From positions 1 through 62,517 of the forward strand of contig NZ_WKKE01000030.1 in NCBI RefSeq assembly GCF_009674775.1: 62,517 nt of DNA, written 5' to 3'. This stretch comes from Flavobacterium sp. LC2016-23 (GTDB lineage Bacteria > Bacteroidota > Bacteroidia > Flavobacteriales > Flavobacteriaceae). The translations under genes and the position numbers were made by a program. Numbering within the stretch: position 1 is the stretch's first letter; every line of letters starts with the position of its first letter. Below the pieces are notes generated by a model. It did no database searches and had not been told where the DNA came from. It saw nothing but the letters and a program-made list of their open reading frames with translations. Positions 18,013-27,159 of this stretch are shown piece by piece.

Positions 18013-18345
18013 ATGGGAGCATCAAAAACAGATCATTTTACAGACAGTCAAAACGAGCTTGCCGTTTTGGCTAAAGCTTTAGGGCATCCGGCCCGAATCG
18101 CTATTATGGAATATTTATTGAAAGTAGATGCCTGCATCTGCGGAGATATAGTCAATGAACTGCCCCTTTCCCAGCCCACCGTATCACAACATCTCAAAGA
18201 ACTAAAAAATGCGGGGTTAATCAAAGGGAGCATTGATGGCAATGCGATTTGCTACTGTATTAATGAACCGGGATTAGAAAAAATAAAAGCTTTTTTTGAA
18301 CATATTACCGCTCATCTTGAAAAAAAGAGAAACGAGTGCTGCTAA
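18013..18345 (+). CDS. arsR: ArsR-family arsenic-responsive repressor
   Basis: A 110-aa winged-helix repressor counted from ATG 18013 (an in-frame TTG exists at 17992, but it lies inside the operator). It shows the SmtB/ArsR pattern: LAKALGHPARIAIMEYLLK, metal-site Cys pair in VDACICGDIV, and recognition helix QPTVSQHLKELKNAGLI. The protein ends in NECC, an extra cysteine pair that could contribute to arsenite binding. It heads a four-gene operon, with the operator just upstream. Arsenite binding should relieve repression. Confidence 0.92.
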   Translation: MGASKTDHFTDSQNELAVLAKALGHPARIAIMEYLLKVDACICGDIVNELPLSQPTVSQHLKELKNAGLIKGSIDGNAICYCINEPGLEKIKAFFEHITAHLEKKRNECC

Positions 18346-18362
18346 CTTTTAAAACTTAGATT

Positions 18363-18836
18363 ATGAAACTATCCGAAATTAAACACGTACTGACTACAGT
18401 TGAAGCTGTAAATTTTGAATTACCTAACGGAACTTTTGTTCCCGAGTATTTCCACGTAACCGAAGTCGGTCTGATTACTAAAAACTTTATTGACTGCGGA
18501 GGAACGGTAAGAAAAGAAACGGTGGTAAACTTCCAGCTTTGGGACGCCAATGATTATGATCACAGGCTTAAACCTCAAAAACTAATTCATATCATCGAAC
18601 TTTCTGAAAAAGTTTTAGGTATTGAAGATCACGAAATTGAAGTGGAATATCAGGATACTACAATTGGCAAATATGATTTAGATTTTAATGGCAAAAATTT
18701 CATCCTACTGAACAAAAAGACCGCTTGTTTAGCACAGGACCAATGCGGAATCCCATCAGACAAACCTAAAATAAAGCTATCCCAATTAAATGCTGATCCT
18801 TCTAATACATGCACACCCGGCGGTGGCTGTTGTTAA
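18363..18836 (+). CDS. DUF6428-family protein of the ars operon
   Basis: This 157-aa soluble protein (starts MKLSEIKHVLTTVEAVNFEL) is the second gene of the operon, 17 bases after arsR. Its fold contains an N-terminal YFHVTEVGLI...CGGTVRKETVVNFQLWDAND segment, and a Cys-rich C-terminus (ACLAQDQCGIP, ending CTPGGGCC). It matches the DUF6428 proteins that co-occur with arsR and acr3 in Bacteroidota. The vicinal cysteines suggest arsenite or heavy-metal binding, perhaps as a chaperone to the pump (inference); no activity is known to me. Confidence 0.8.
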   Translation: MKLSEIKHVLTTVEAVNFELPNGTFVPEYFHVTEVGLITKNFIDCGGTVRKETVVNFQLWDANDYDHRLKPQKLIHIIELSEKVLGIEDHEIEVEYQDTTIGKYDLDFNGKNFILLNKKTACLAQDQCGIPSDKPKIKLSQLNADPSNTCTPGGGCC

Positions 18837-18873
18837 TTTTTAAATCATAAAGTCATCTACAACCTGAAAAACT

Positions 18874-19488
18874 ATGTTATATACTGAAATAGAAAATACC
18901 ATTAGCTCGTTTGATTTTAACCGGATTTCTGAAGAACGCAGGATGGTCCTTCAGCCGTTAATCGACTTTATTCAGCGTAAAGCAGACCATAAACGGGACA
19001 TCAGACTCAACTTAATCTGTACCCACAATTCCAGAAGAAGTCATTTGTCACAGGTTTGGGCTCAGGCTGCAGCGGCTCATTATAGTATTAAAAACGTTTC
19101 CTGCTATTCAGGAGGTACTGAAGCTACCGCATTATTTCCAATGGTAGCCGAAACATTAGCACTTTCAGGATTTAAAGTTAAAACGCTTTCAGAGGGCAAA
19201 AATCCTGTCTATGCCATAAAGTTCGCCTCAAATGAACTTCCTGTCATTGGTTTTTCTAAAACTTACGACGATGATTTCAATCCTGAAAGTGAGTTTGCAG
19301 CCATAATGACCTGCTCACAGGCAGATGGCGGCTGCCCGTTTATTGCCGGTGCTGAAATACGAATTCCGATTACTTTTGAAGATCCTAAAATCTCAGACGG
19401 CACAGCACAACAGAAACAGATCTATCAGGAACGAAGTATTCAAATTGGAACTGAAATGTTTTATGTCTTCTCACAAATCAAACTATAA
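18874..19488 (+). CDS. Arsenate reductase-like low-molecular-weight phosphatase family protein
   Basis: At 204 aa it is longer than classical ArsC (about 130 aa) because of an N-terminal helical extension. The P-loop is CTHNSRRS (C-x5-R-S; about residue 51), followed by SQVWAQAAAAH. The general-acid region and a later Cys (IMTCSQADGGCPFI) fit the thioredoxin-coupled arsenate reductase/LMW-PTP superfamily used in Bacteroidota ars operons. It should reduce arsenate to arsenite for export by the next gene, which starts 2 bases later. Confidence 0.85.
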   Translation: MLYTEIENTISSFDFNRISEERRMVLQPLIDFIQRKADHKRDIRLNLICTHNSRRSHLSQVWAQAAAAHYSIKNVSCYSGGTEATALFPMVAETLALSGFKVKTLSEGKNPVYAIKFASNELPVIGFSKTYDDDFNPESEFAAIMTCSQADGGCPFIAGAEIRIPITFEDPKISDGTAQQKQIYQERSIQIGTEMFYVFSQIKL

Positions 19489-19490
19489 AA

Positions 19491-20579
19491 ATGGCAGCAA
19501 ATCACTGTACACCTGCAGCAGGACGTAAGAAATTAAGTTTCCTGGACCGATTTTTAACGCTGTGGATTTTCCTGGCTATGAGTCTTGGTGTTTCCATTGG
19601 GTATTTTATCCCTTCAAGCGGCAATTTCATCAACTCCTTTTCAAGCGGAACCACCAATATTCCCCTCGCTGTTGGACTAATTCTCATGATGTATCCTCCG
19701 CTGGCGAAAGTAAAATACGAGCAGATGGGACAGGTTTTCAGAAACACCAAGGTATTGGGTGCCTCGCTATTCTTAAACTGGATTTTGGGGCCTGTCTTAA
19801 TGTTTTCTCTGGCACTTCTGTTTTTAAATGGTTATCCGGAATATATGATTGGCGTTATTCTTATTGGATTGGCACGCTGTATTGCCATGGTAGTCGTATG
19901 GAATGACTTAGCAGATGGAAACAGGGAATATGCTGCAGGTCTTATTGCTCTCAACAGTATCTTCCAGGTTTTGCTTTACAGTGTATATGCCTATATTTTT
20001 ATAACCGTTCTTCCACCCTATTTCGGCTACAATGGTTTTGAAGTTACTATTAGTATTGCTCAGATCGCTGAGAGTGTGGGCATCTATTTAGGAATTCCTT
20101 TCGCACTTGGAATTATAAGCCGTTATACTCTTATTGCACTAAAAGGTTCAGCGTGGTTTGAAACTAAGTACGTACCGTTTATTTCTCCCATTACGCTGCT
20201 GTCCTTACTTTTTACGATTATAGTAATGTTCAGTCTTAAAGGCGAACTGATCGTTCAAATTCCTATGGATGTGGTACGAATAGCTGTTCCGTTAGTCATT
20301 TACTTCAGTATTATGTTTATCATCAGTTTTTTTACCGGCAAATATTTCGGTGCTGATTATTCAAAAGCAACGGCTATCGCTTTTACGGCTACCGGAAATA
20401 ATTTTGAGATGGCGATTGCAGTGGCTATTGGTGTATTTGGCATAAACAGCGGTCAGGCCTTTGCCGGCGTTATCGGACCATTGGTCGAAGTACCCGCCCT
20501 TATTGCTTTAGTGAATCTTGCGCTCTGGTTTAAAAAGAAATACTACGGCCAGACGATATCCCAAGAAAGTATTCGCTGA
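19491..20579 (+). CDS. ACR3-family arsenite efflux transporter
   Basis: The 362-aa inner-membrane protein has about ten hydrophobic segments and the ACR3 hallmarks LARCIAMVVVWNDLADG (with the essential Cys) and ATAIAFTATGNNFEMAIAVAIG. It exports arsenite using the proton-motive force. It is translationally close (2-base gap) to the reductase gene and ends the operon. The short Cys-bearing N-terminus (AANHCTPAAG) is slightly unusual. Confidence 0.95.
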   Translation: MAANHCTPAAGRKKLSFLDRFLTLWIFLAMSLGVSIGYFIPSSGNFINSFSSGTTNIPLAVGLILMMYPPLAKVKYEQMGQVFRNTKVLGASLFLNWILGPVLMFSLALLFLNGYPEYMIGVILIGLARCIAMVVVWNDLADGNREYAAGLIALNSIFQVLLYSVYAYIFITVLPPYFGYNGFEVTISIAQIAESVGIYLGIPFALGIISRYTLIALKGSAWFETKYVPFISPITLLSLLFTIIVMFSLKGELIVQIPMDVVRIAVPLVIYFSIMFIISFFTGKYFGADYSKATAIAFTATGNNFEMAIAVAIGVFGINSGQAFAGVIGPLVEVPALIALVNLALWFKKKYYGQTISQESIR

Positions 20580-20815
20580 AAATGTTCAATTTCCGCGTAA
20601 AACTGACTTTACGGATTTCATAATAATCATTTCATAGTAGAAAAAAACAAAGAGTATTCAGAACTTAAAAAGAAAATAAAGCAAATTGATTCCTTAATTT
20701 GTGACAGACTTCCATAAAATTAATATCTTTAAACTTAGGACTTCAATTAAAAGAATATATCAAAATACAATTTGAAAGGTAAATTATAGTATTGTATACT
20801 AATTCATAAATTTAA

Positions 20816-21577
20816 ATGAGAAAAATTAGTCTGTTTCTGTTGCTCCTTTTAGTATCGTGTACAGCAATTGCGCAAGATTATAAAAAGAAGGACACTATTG
20901 CTGCTGACACGGTCAAAAATATACGTTTCAATTACAAACAGCTCATCATTCCCGGAATCTTAATTGGTTACGGTTTGTGGGGAGCTGAAAGCGGGCAGAT
21001 CAAAAGTTTTAATTTTCAGATTCGTGAAGAAATTACTGAAAACATAGACCGAAAAGTAACAATTGATGATTTTTCGAGATATGTTCCGGCCGTTTCCGTC
21101 TATGCACTAAATGCTTTTGGTATTAAAGGCAAAAATAATATGAGGGACCGCTCTGTTATTCTGGCGACTTCTACGATTATCTGCGTGGGAACTGTTTTTG
21201 GGTTAAAATCAATCACAAATGTAGAGAGGCCTGACGGAACTTCAAATGATTCTTTTCCATCAGGGCATACGGCTATTGCTTTTGCGGGTGCCGAGTTTCT
21301 ATTTCAGGAATATAAAGATAAGTCTGTTTGGTATGGTATTGCCGGTTATGCCATTGCCACAGGAACAGGAGCATTCAGAATGTACAACAACAGGCACTGG
21401 CTGACCGATGTAGCCGCAGGAGCCGGAATCGGAATACTCAGCACCAAAGCAGCGTACTGGCTCAATCCTTATCTTTCCCGAAAATTATTTCATGGCAAAG
21501 AAAAAAAATCGACTTCATTTCTTATGCCTTCTTATGATGGCATACAATTTAGTCTCTGTTATTTTAAAACGTTTTAA
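20816..21577 (+). CDS. PAP2-family phosphatase, exported
   Basis: A 253-aa protein with a signal peptide (SLFLLLLLVSCTAIAQ) and the three PAP2 motifs: KSITNVERP (motif 1), FPSGHTA (motif 2) and RMYNNRHWLTDVAAG (motif 3), with the catalytic His in the last. Members dephosphorylate phosphatidic acid, lipid pyrophosphates or lipid A. The N-terminal Cys could alternatively make it a lipoprotein. The gene is monocistronic, 236 bases after the ars operon. Confidence 0.9.
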   Translation: MRKISLFLLLLLVSCTAIAQDYKKKDTIAADTVKNIRFNYKQLIIPGILIGYGLWGAESGQIKSFNFQIREEITENIDRKVTIDDFSRYVPAVSVYALNAFGIKGKNNMRDRSVILATSTIICVGTVFGLKSITNVERPDGTSNDSFPSGHTAIAFAGAEFLFQEYKDKSVWYGIAGYAIATGTGAFRMYNNRHWLTDVAAGAGIGILSTKAAYWLNPYLSRKLFHGKEKKSTSFLMPSYDGIQFSLCYFKTF

Positions 21578-21597
21578 TGCCGGCTTTCTGTTTCTTT

Positions 21598-21631
21598 AAA
21601 AAAAAATCCCCAACCGATTAAACGATTGAGG
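21598..21631 (-). terminator. Terminator of the lipoprotein operon
   Basis: Read on the minus strand, a 9-bp stem with two G-U pairs (CCTCAATCG with CGGTTGGGG, six-base loop) precedes a run of nine T after one A. It lies 23 bases after the stop at 21654. Confidence 0.75.
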
Positions 21632-21653
21632 AGTAGCAAAATTTATCGTCTGA

Positions 21654-22079
21654 TTACTCGTTACCAATAACTTTAATTCGTTCTACAGTAAAATTGCCAT
21701 ATTTTTCTACATCTTCTTTTGTCCATTCAAACTCAATTTCTTTTGGTCTTTTACCATTATCCCATTCATCAACAGGCTCTTTTACAAACACATATAATCC
21801 TGTAAATTTTCCCTCTATCATTTTTTGTTTTAATTCGCGTGAACTACTAAATGAAAACATAAAATAGCATGGATAACCTTTTGGAGTCTTCACTCCAAAA
21901 GCTGATTGTATCTCTGGTTTTATTTCTTTCAGAAGGTTTTTTAAAGGCTTGTTGAGAAATTGCTCTTCATTGGACTCTAATTTATAAATATCATCAGGTG
22001 TTTGTATCATTTGTTGTGCTTTGCAGCTAATGTTTGCAAACAGGAATAGAATTATGAATGTTTTTAATATGATTTTCAT
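21654..22079 (-). CDS. Small lipoprotein, tandem paralogue B
   Basis: I start this gene at ATG 22079 because the upstream 18 in-frame residues are not signal-like. The product is 141 aa, with a signal peptide and lipobox-like NISC followed by KAQQMIQTPDD. It shares KLxxNExQFxNKPLKNLLKEIKPEI and the C-terminal YGNFTVERIKVIGNE with the gene upstream. I do not recognise the family. The two tandem copies directly follow the JAMM-type lipoprotein gene, and periplasmic immunity-like function is one possible reading. Confidence 0.75.
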   Translation of the reverse strand: MKIILKTFIILFLFANISCKAQQMIQTPDDIYKLESNEEQFLNKPLKNLLKEIKPEIQSAFGVKTPKGYPCYFMFSFSSSRELKQKMIEGKFTGLYVFVKEPVDEWDNGKRPKEIEFEWTKEDVEKYGNFTVERIKVIGNE

Positions 22080-22119
22080 GGTACTTAGTCTTATTTTAAG
22101 GATTTGAAGATTAATAAAA

Positions 22120-22539
22120 TTATTCTTTACCAATAACTTTAATTCGCTCTACAGTAAGGTTGCCGTACTTTTCTAAATCCTCTTTTGTCCATTTAGAGGC
22201 TGTATCTTTTGGTCTTTTATCAAAATTCCAGTCTAAAGGTTCTTTTACATATACATATAAACCTATACCAAACGTATTATCATTTATTGATTTCTTCATT
22301 ATTTCTTCACGGCTTATGAATCGAAAAGAAAAAAATGGTGGATAATCTACTGTACCTGAAACAAATTTTATTTCCGGTTTTATTTCTTTCAATAAATTTT
22401 TTAAAGGTTTATTGATGAATTGCTGCTCATTCTCTTTTAACTTATAGGCATCCATTGGTACCTGAACCATTTGTTGTGCTTTACAGTTAGAATTTATAAC
22501 AAATAATAATATTGCTACTATTTTGACAGTATTTTTCAT
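22120..22539 (-). CDS. Small lipoprotein, tandem paralogue A
   Basis: The 139-aa product begins MKNTVKIVAILLFVINSNC (lipobox-like NSNC) then KAQQMVQVPMD. Its body (YKLKENEQQFINKPLKNLLK, FSFRFISREE, LYVYVKEPLD, KWTKEDLEKYGNLTVERIKV) is clearly homologous to its downstream neighbour, which starts 40 bases on. The middle differs most (SGTVDYPPFF versus GVKTPKGYPC), as expected after a duplication followed by divergence. It begins 17 bases after the JAMM-type lipoprotein stop, so all three genes form one operon. Confidence 0.8.
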   Translation of the reverse strand: MKNTVKIVAILLFVINSNCKAQQMVQVPMDAYKLKENEQQFINKPLKNLLKEIKPEIKFVSGTVDYPPFFSFRFISREEIMKKSINDNTFGIGLYVYVKEPLDWNFDKRPKDTASKWTKEDLEKYGNLTVERIKVIGKE

Positions 22540-22556
22540 TTTTTAGATTTTAATTG

Positions 22557-23903
22557 TTAATTACAAGGTATAAGTGAATATGATTTTGAGCCATCTGTAT
22601 TTATAGTCTCTCTAATTTTAACAGGATTAAATTTTCCGCTGCTATCTTGTTTCATTAATGTAATTCCGGAATTATTCTGATCCAAAACTGTAGCTATTCC
22701 TTTTGTTCTCCCTTCATTTGATTCTCCAAATTTTCCTTTCAGAGCTTGTATTTGATCAAAAATAACCTGTGGAAATTCAGGCGGATATACAGGAGATATA
22801 TCTGCCGGATAAGCCGCCACAAAAGCTTTTGCCGCTGTTAAATTGGTAATTACAATGGCATAGGTTTCTCCACCTGTTAAAATAAAAGAAGTTGTAAAAT
22901 TACTGTTTTTTGTATTCAGCGTTACCGCAGCATAGATATCTCCTGATGATAGGGGTGTATTATTCGGGTGATTGTGCATCGCGGCAAAAGCTCCGGGCCA
23001 ATTCTGGTTGACCGCTACTCCGTTTGTTCCTCCGTTGTTCATAGGTGCCTGGGTTAAAGCGCCTCCTGCACCATTCCCCAAAGTAATACTGTGTTCCTTT
23101 CCGTCAGCACTGGCCTGCATAATATCGGCTTTTGCTTTTAAAAAACCCGCTTTCCCTGAAATTCCTGTTGTTGTTTTAGCGGCACCACAAGGATCAAGTT
23201 TAAAAGACGGAAAATAAATACCGGGAATACTACCTGATAGACCCGGAGGTCCCCAATTGTATCCGCTTCCATAATCAGGTTCCCAAACCCAGCTGCTGCA
23301 TGTAACGGTAGGGCCTACGTAAACCCAGTAACGACAGAATAATCGGGACGTTTCGTTTGATTCCCGACTTAAATTGTGCAGGGCTGTCACCATTCCGTTT
23401 ACAAATTCCCCTGAGTATATAATTTTGTTTTTACTGTCCTGAATGGTAATATAACCCGAATACCGGGAATAGATATGGTAAAAATTTTGCCCCGGATTAT
23501 TGTTGTCAAAAGCATTGCCTTTTGTCGTGTAAATAATGTCATATACTTTATAGACATTTTCCGCATCCTGAACAAACAACAGCCTCATATACGTTTTGTA
23601 CGCTGCATCTGTAACCACATTGGTAGTGGTGTTGGGTTTCAACAGCAAAGGGACTTCTATGGTTCTGCCCTTTTCTCCATCTGTTACAATAGCATTGTCC
23701 CAGTCAATCGTTTCAGTGAAGGCTAATGCTTCGAGCTCCAGCCTGCTGTTCTCAAACCATTTTTTTGCAGCAGTTACAGCTTTGTTTTGCTCCCTTTTTT
23801 TAATGTCGGGTGCCTCATTTTCATCTTGCTGGCATTGTGACAGAAAAACTCCTACACTTATTAAGATAAAGATAGAAGCCGCCTTTTTTAGTTTACCATC
23901 CAT
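22557..23903 (-). CDS. Lipoprotein with C-terminal JAMM/JAB-like domain
   Basis: This 448-aa protein has a lipoprotein signal (LSQC, Cys24), and an N-domain (AKKWFE about 46-51, DWDNAIVTDG, RTIEVPL, SGYITI, SGEFVNGMV) matching the lipoprotein at 208-1632. After a Trp/Gly/Pro-rich linker (about 195-230) comes a domain with AAMHNHPNNTPLSSGDIYA (His310, His312, Asp322), the H-x-H-P...S-x(n)-D signature of JAMM/JAB isopeptidases and RadC-like proteins. Activity is not shown; JAMM folds also occur in polymorphic effectors. Two small lipoprotein genes follow in the operon. Confidence 0.8.
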   Translation of the reverse strand: MDGKLKKAASIFILISVGVFLSQCQQDENEAPDIKKREQNKAVTAAKKWFENSRLELEALAFTETIDWDNAIVTDGEKGRTIEVPLLLKPNTTTNVVTDAAYKTYMRLLFVQDAENVYKVYDIIYTTKGNAFDNNNPGQNFYHIYSRYSGYITIQDSKNKIIYSGEFVNGMVTALHNLSRESNETSRLFCRYWVYVGPTVTCSSWVWEPDYGSGYNWGPPGLSGSIPGIYFPSFKLDPCGAAKTTTGISGKAGFLKAKADIMQASADGKEHSITLGNGAGGALTQAPMNNGGTNGVAVNQNWPGAFAAMHNHPNNTPLSSGDIYAAVTLNTKNSNFTTSFILTGGETYAIVITNLTAAKAFVAAYPADISPVYPPEFPQVIFDQIQALKGKFGESNEGRTKGIATVLDQNNSGITLMKQDSSGKFNPVKIRETINTDGSKSYSLIPCN

Positions 23904-24213
23904 AATTTACAGAAATTAAGGTTAATTACTCTATTAAAAACATCACTTAAAACTATACTTAATAAAGGAGAGCATCCATCAGGAATAAACAAACCCTATT
24001 ATTCATGTAATAAATGGTCTGATATTTAGCATAACTTGTTTTTGTCAGGATAAATTTTATTGCATTTTAGTTGATTCGCTAAGGGCAAAAACGGCACAAA
24101 AAGTATTTTAGCCCATAAAAAAACCAGTGATAAATCACTGGTTTAATTTAAGGTATTCTAAAATCGTTCCCTTTATTTTAGAATGAGTCTTTCCGGACTG
24201 TTATTTCACCCAA
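23904..24213. other. Intergenic region between minus-strand operons
   Basis: Apart from the terminator at 24117-24144, it contains a second inverted repeat, ATTCTAAAAT (24155-24164) with ATTTTAGAAT (24175-24184), which lies between the beta-helix gene stop and that terminator. The promoter of the lipoprotein operon must lie above 23904, but no exact TAnnTTTG was fixed. No gene was seen. Confidence 0.4.
24117..24144 (-). terminator. Terminator of the beta-helix protein gene
   Basis: A perfect 11-bp stem (AAACCAGTGAT with ATCACTGGTTT, two-base loop) is followed on the minus strand by a T tract. It lies about 70 bases after the stop at 24214. Confidence 0.85.
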
Positions 24214-27159
24214 TTATTTAACGATCAGTTTTTTAGAAATAGTAAAAGATTCGGAACTGATTGTCACAAAATAGATTCCTTTGGCTAAGTTATGATTGAT
24301 TTTTCCGGACATACTAAGCTTGTTTACTAAAACCCTTCTCCCGTTGCTGTCACTAACCGTTACTGTTACGCTATCACCCGGTTTTAATTCCGGGAATGCA
24401 ATATTAAATTCATTGTTAGTCGCAGGGTTTGGATAAATTCCGGCAAAAGCATTATTTTCAGTACTAATTTCTTCTTTTCCGCTGCTCATTTTAGCTGTGG
24501 TCGTACTTTGAAATTGCCATTGTGCGCTTTCCCAATTGTTCTGGCCTCCGGCATATTGAGCAGAACCTGTCAGGTTTTCAATATGGATCATACTTCCGGT
24601 CTGCCATCTGTTTTTGATTCTTACCCAGGTACCATCTACATTTTCGTTTGACCATTGGGCACTCCACCAACCGGATGATCCGGCAGTACATTGCACTGCT
24701 CCTGTTAAGTTTTCAATATGCATTATATCTCCCGTGCCTACATTTTTTAATATAAAATAAGTAGCATCAACGGCAACTTTTTCCCATTTGTAAGTGTTGT
24801 TGGCCACTGTTCCACCATACCCTACATTGGCGCCTGCATCGTACAGATAATTATTGGTCCACTTGTTTTTAATGGTGAAATAACTTCCTGTGGCAGTACT
24901 GACCGTAATGGCTGCTGTACTTATTTTGTTCCCGTCTGAAGTCGTTACCGTAATGGTGGCTGTTCCGTTCGTAATTGCGGTCACCAAACCAGAAGCATTA
25001 ACCGTTGCCACGCCCGTATTATTTGAAGTATAACTAACCGATTTATTAGTGGCATTGGACGGCAAAACTGTCGGTGTTAATTGCTGTGTGGCGCCTACAG
25101 CCAATGTTGCTGATCCCGGACTAAGGCTCACACTGGTCACCGCTACATTTGATGAATTTACCGTAATTACAGCAGTCGCTGTTTTAGAACCATCCTGCGT
25201 AGTGACTGTAATCGTGGCTGTGCCCGAGGCAATTGCAGTAATTAAACCTGCCGCATTTACAGTTGCAACGCCGGTATTGTTAGAACTGTAGGTCACCGTT
25301 TTGTTTGTTGCGTTGGCCGGAGCAACAGTTGGTGTTACTTGTTGTGTGGCACCAGCGCTTAAAGTGGCTGTTGTGGGTGTAACCGTCACCCCTGTAACGG
25401 CAACTGATGTGACTGAACAGCTTGTACTCTGCGTCCATGAAAAGGTACCAATCGCACTGGTTTCTTCATTAATCGTTGCGCTACCGCCTCTGTTGGAATA
25501 ATTCATATTGCAGTACGTACCATTTCCGGCGGGTGAACCTGCTATAAGGACAAAAAAACCTCTGCCCCAATTTCTGTTAAGGGCATTATTGTTGGGGAAT
25601 TCTTTACCGGTTCCGTTAACCGTTATATCTTTAAAACTAAGATTATAAATCCCGTCTCCTGACCTTTTACTGATCGAAATAGCATCATTTCTCGAATCTA
25701 TAATATCGAGATTATAAAGCTGCACATTTTTAACCTGAGAACCTGCGTTAGTAGCGCTGAAAATATCCACCGCAGCTACCGGATTATTATATGTATCATT
25801 AAAAGTTCCGCAGGTGGTTACGGTAATATCGTGAATTTCGTGCATTCCGTCATTGTTAAATGGCGCTCCGGGAAAATTATTACTCACCCTGATACCCGCT
25901 TCCAGATTATCTTTTATAATTAAATTGTAGGCTTTGTTATTTTTTCCTCCGTAAATCGCCAGACCACAGGCACGCCAGCAGTTCTCTGAAGTATTGTACC
26001 TAAATGTATTATTGATACATTCCAATCCGTCCGCCGACCAGATCGCCTGATCGTCATCCCCATTATTCCTAAAATTAGAGTGTTCTACAATGGAATTGGC
26101 AGTTCCTTTGCAAAGATTAATTCCATCAGCATAATTGTTTCTGAAACGACAGTGAGACAGTGTAAATCCATCCGCAATTGCAGGACCTCCAACATTGTAC
26201 TGTGCAATCCAGGCCCCGCATTCAAAATGTTCTGCCCATATATTTTTTACTGTTGACGAGGCCGTAAAAACACCGTTTATAGCTTTATAAGAATTACTTC
26301 GGGAAGCTGAATTTGTGGTTAAATACAAATCCGAAAATGAAATATTGCTTGCATTGGCACGCAATCCGCCATTCCCGCTGCTCGTATTTGTAAAATTAAT
26401 CTGGGTATACCACATTCCGGCACCTACTAACGAGGTATTGGCGGAACCGAAATACAATTCCCTATTAACGTTGAAAACACCAGCCGGAACAAATATTTTT
26501 TTACCTCCGTTTGCATCAATAAAAGTCTGAAGATCACTTCCGTTTCCGGTATAGGTCACAGAACCGGAAGGGGCAGTAACGCTAAGCGGAACCGGTTCCA
26601 TCTCTGCAAAATCCAAATGGATATTACCTGTTTCCCTTACTAACTTCAACGTTCCGGAGACCGCGATTTTGGACGGAAGTTTATAACGGACCTCGTCAAA
26701 TCGCATTCTTGGATTTTGATTGGTAATTCCGTTATTATTTGGATTTCCGTTACTCCACAGATATTCCCACGACCAGTTGGAAGTTAAGCTCAGGGTTGTA
26801 ATTTTTGTGTTGCCGTTATAGACCCCCAAAGTCCCTGTTTGTCCATCGGGAACACTGTATCGAATGACAAGTCCGTCTGCAGCCTCCGTAATTGTCCATT
26901 GAACGGTAGCATTGGTAGCAGACAGATTTACACACTGCTGATCTGTAGCTTCCGATTGCAGATCAGACTGCACATAGGATTTTGAAGTAGTGACAGCGCC
27001 ATTGGACAATTGGCCTGCATTTGCTTCATACCTTTTATAAGGCGCATCGTAATAACCGCGCTGTGCCTGTAAATTGGTAGTTAAAAGCGTAAAAAACAGC
27101 CCTATTATAAGACAGCAGCTGTCCCTTTTAAAAAAAATTGCATGTAATTGATTCTTCAT
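24214..27159 (-). CDS. Secreted beta-helix glycanase-like protein (GH87-like) with Big_2, ricin-like and sorting domains
   Basis: The 981-aa protein has a signal peptide (to QAQ, about 33) and an N-terminal carbohydrate-binding-like module (about 38-190). A parallel beta-helix (about 200-570) follows, in which NNYADGINLC and RNNGDDDQAIWS (Asp345, Asp368-370) recall the acidic clusters of GH87 alpha-1,3-glucanases/mycodextranases. Next come two Big_2 Ig-like domains (about 585-755; repeated PTxxPxNATNKxVxYxSNNTGVATVNAxGL), a ricin-type region (about 760-890) and a type A sorting domain (about 905-981). It is probably exported by the type IX system to degrade polysaccharide. The GH87 assignment rests on motif resemblance only. 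Confidence 0.75.
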   Translation of the reverse strand: MKNQLHAIFFKRDSCCLIIGLFFTLLTTNLQAQRGYYDAPYKRYEANAGQLSNGAVTTSKSYVQSDLQSEATDQQCVNLSATNATVQWTITEAADGLVIRYSVPDGQTGTLGVYNGNTKITTLSLTSNWSWEYLWSNGNPNNNGITNQNPRMRFDEVRYKLPSKIAVSGTLKLVRETGNIHLDFAEMEPVPLSVTAPSGSVTYTGNGSDLQTFIDANGGKKIFVPAGVFNVNRELYFGSANTSLVGAGMWYTQINFTNTSSGNGGLRANASNISFSDLYLTTNSASRSNSYKAINGVFTASSTVKNIWAEHFECGAWIAQYNVGGPAIADGFTLSHCRFRNNYADGINLCKGTANSIVEHSNFRNNGDDDQAIWSADGLECINNTFRYNTSENCWRACGLAIYGGKNNKAYNLIIKDNLEAGIRVSNNFPGAPFNNDGMHEIHDITVTTCGTFNDTYNNPVAAVDIFSATNAGSQVKNVQLYNLDIIDSRNDAISISKRSGDGIYNLSFKDITVNGTGKEFPNNNALNRNWGRGFFVLIAGSPAGNGTYCNMNYSNRGGSATINEETSAIGTFSWTQSTSCSVTSVAVTGVTVTPTTATLSAGATQQVTPTVAPANATNKTVTYSSNNTGVATVNAAGLITAIASGTATITVTTQDGSKTATAVITVNSSNVAVTSVSLSPGSATLAVGATQQLTPTVLPSNATNKSVSYTSNNTGVATVNASGLVTAITNGTATITVTTSDGNKISTAAITVSTATGSYFTIKNKWTNNYLYDAGANVGYGGTVANNTYKWEKVAVDATYFILKNVGTGDIMHIENLTGAVQCTAGSSGWWSAQWSNENVDGTWVRIKNRWQTGSMIHIENLTGSAQYAGGQNNWESAQWQFQSTTTAKMSSGKEEISTENNAFAGIYPNPATNNEFNIAFPELKPGDSVTVTVSDSNGRRVLVNKLSMSGKINHNLAKGIYFVTISSESFTISKKLIVK

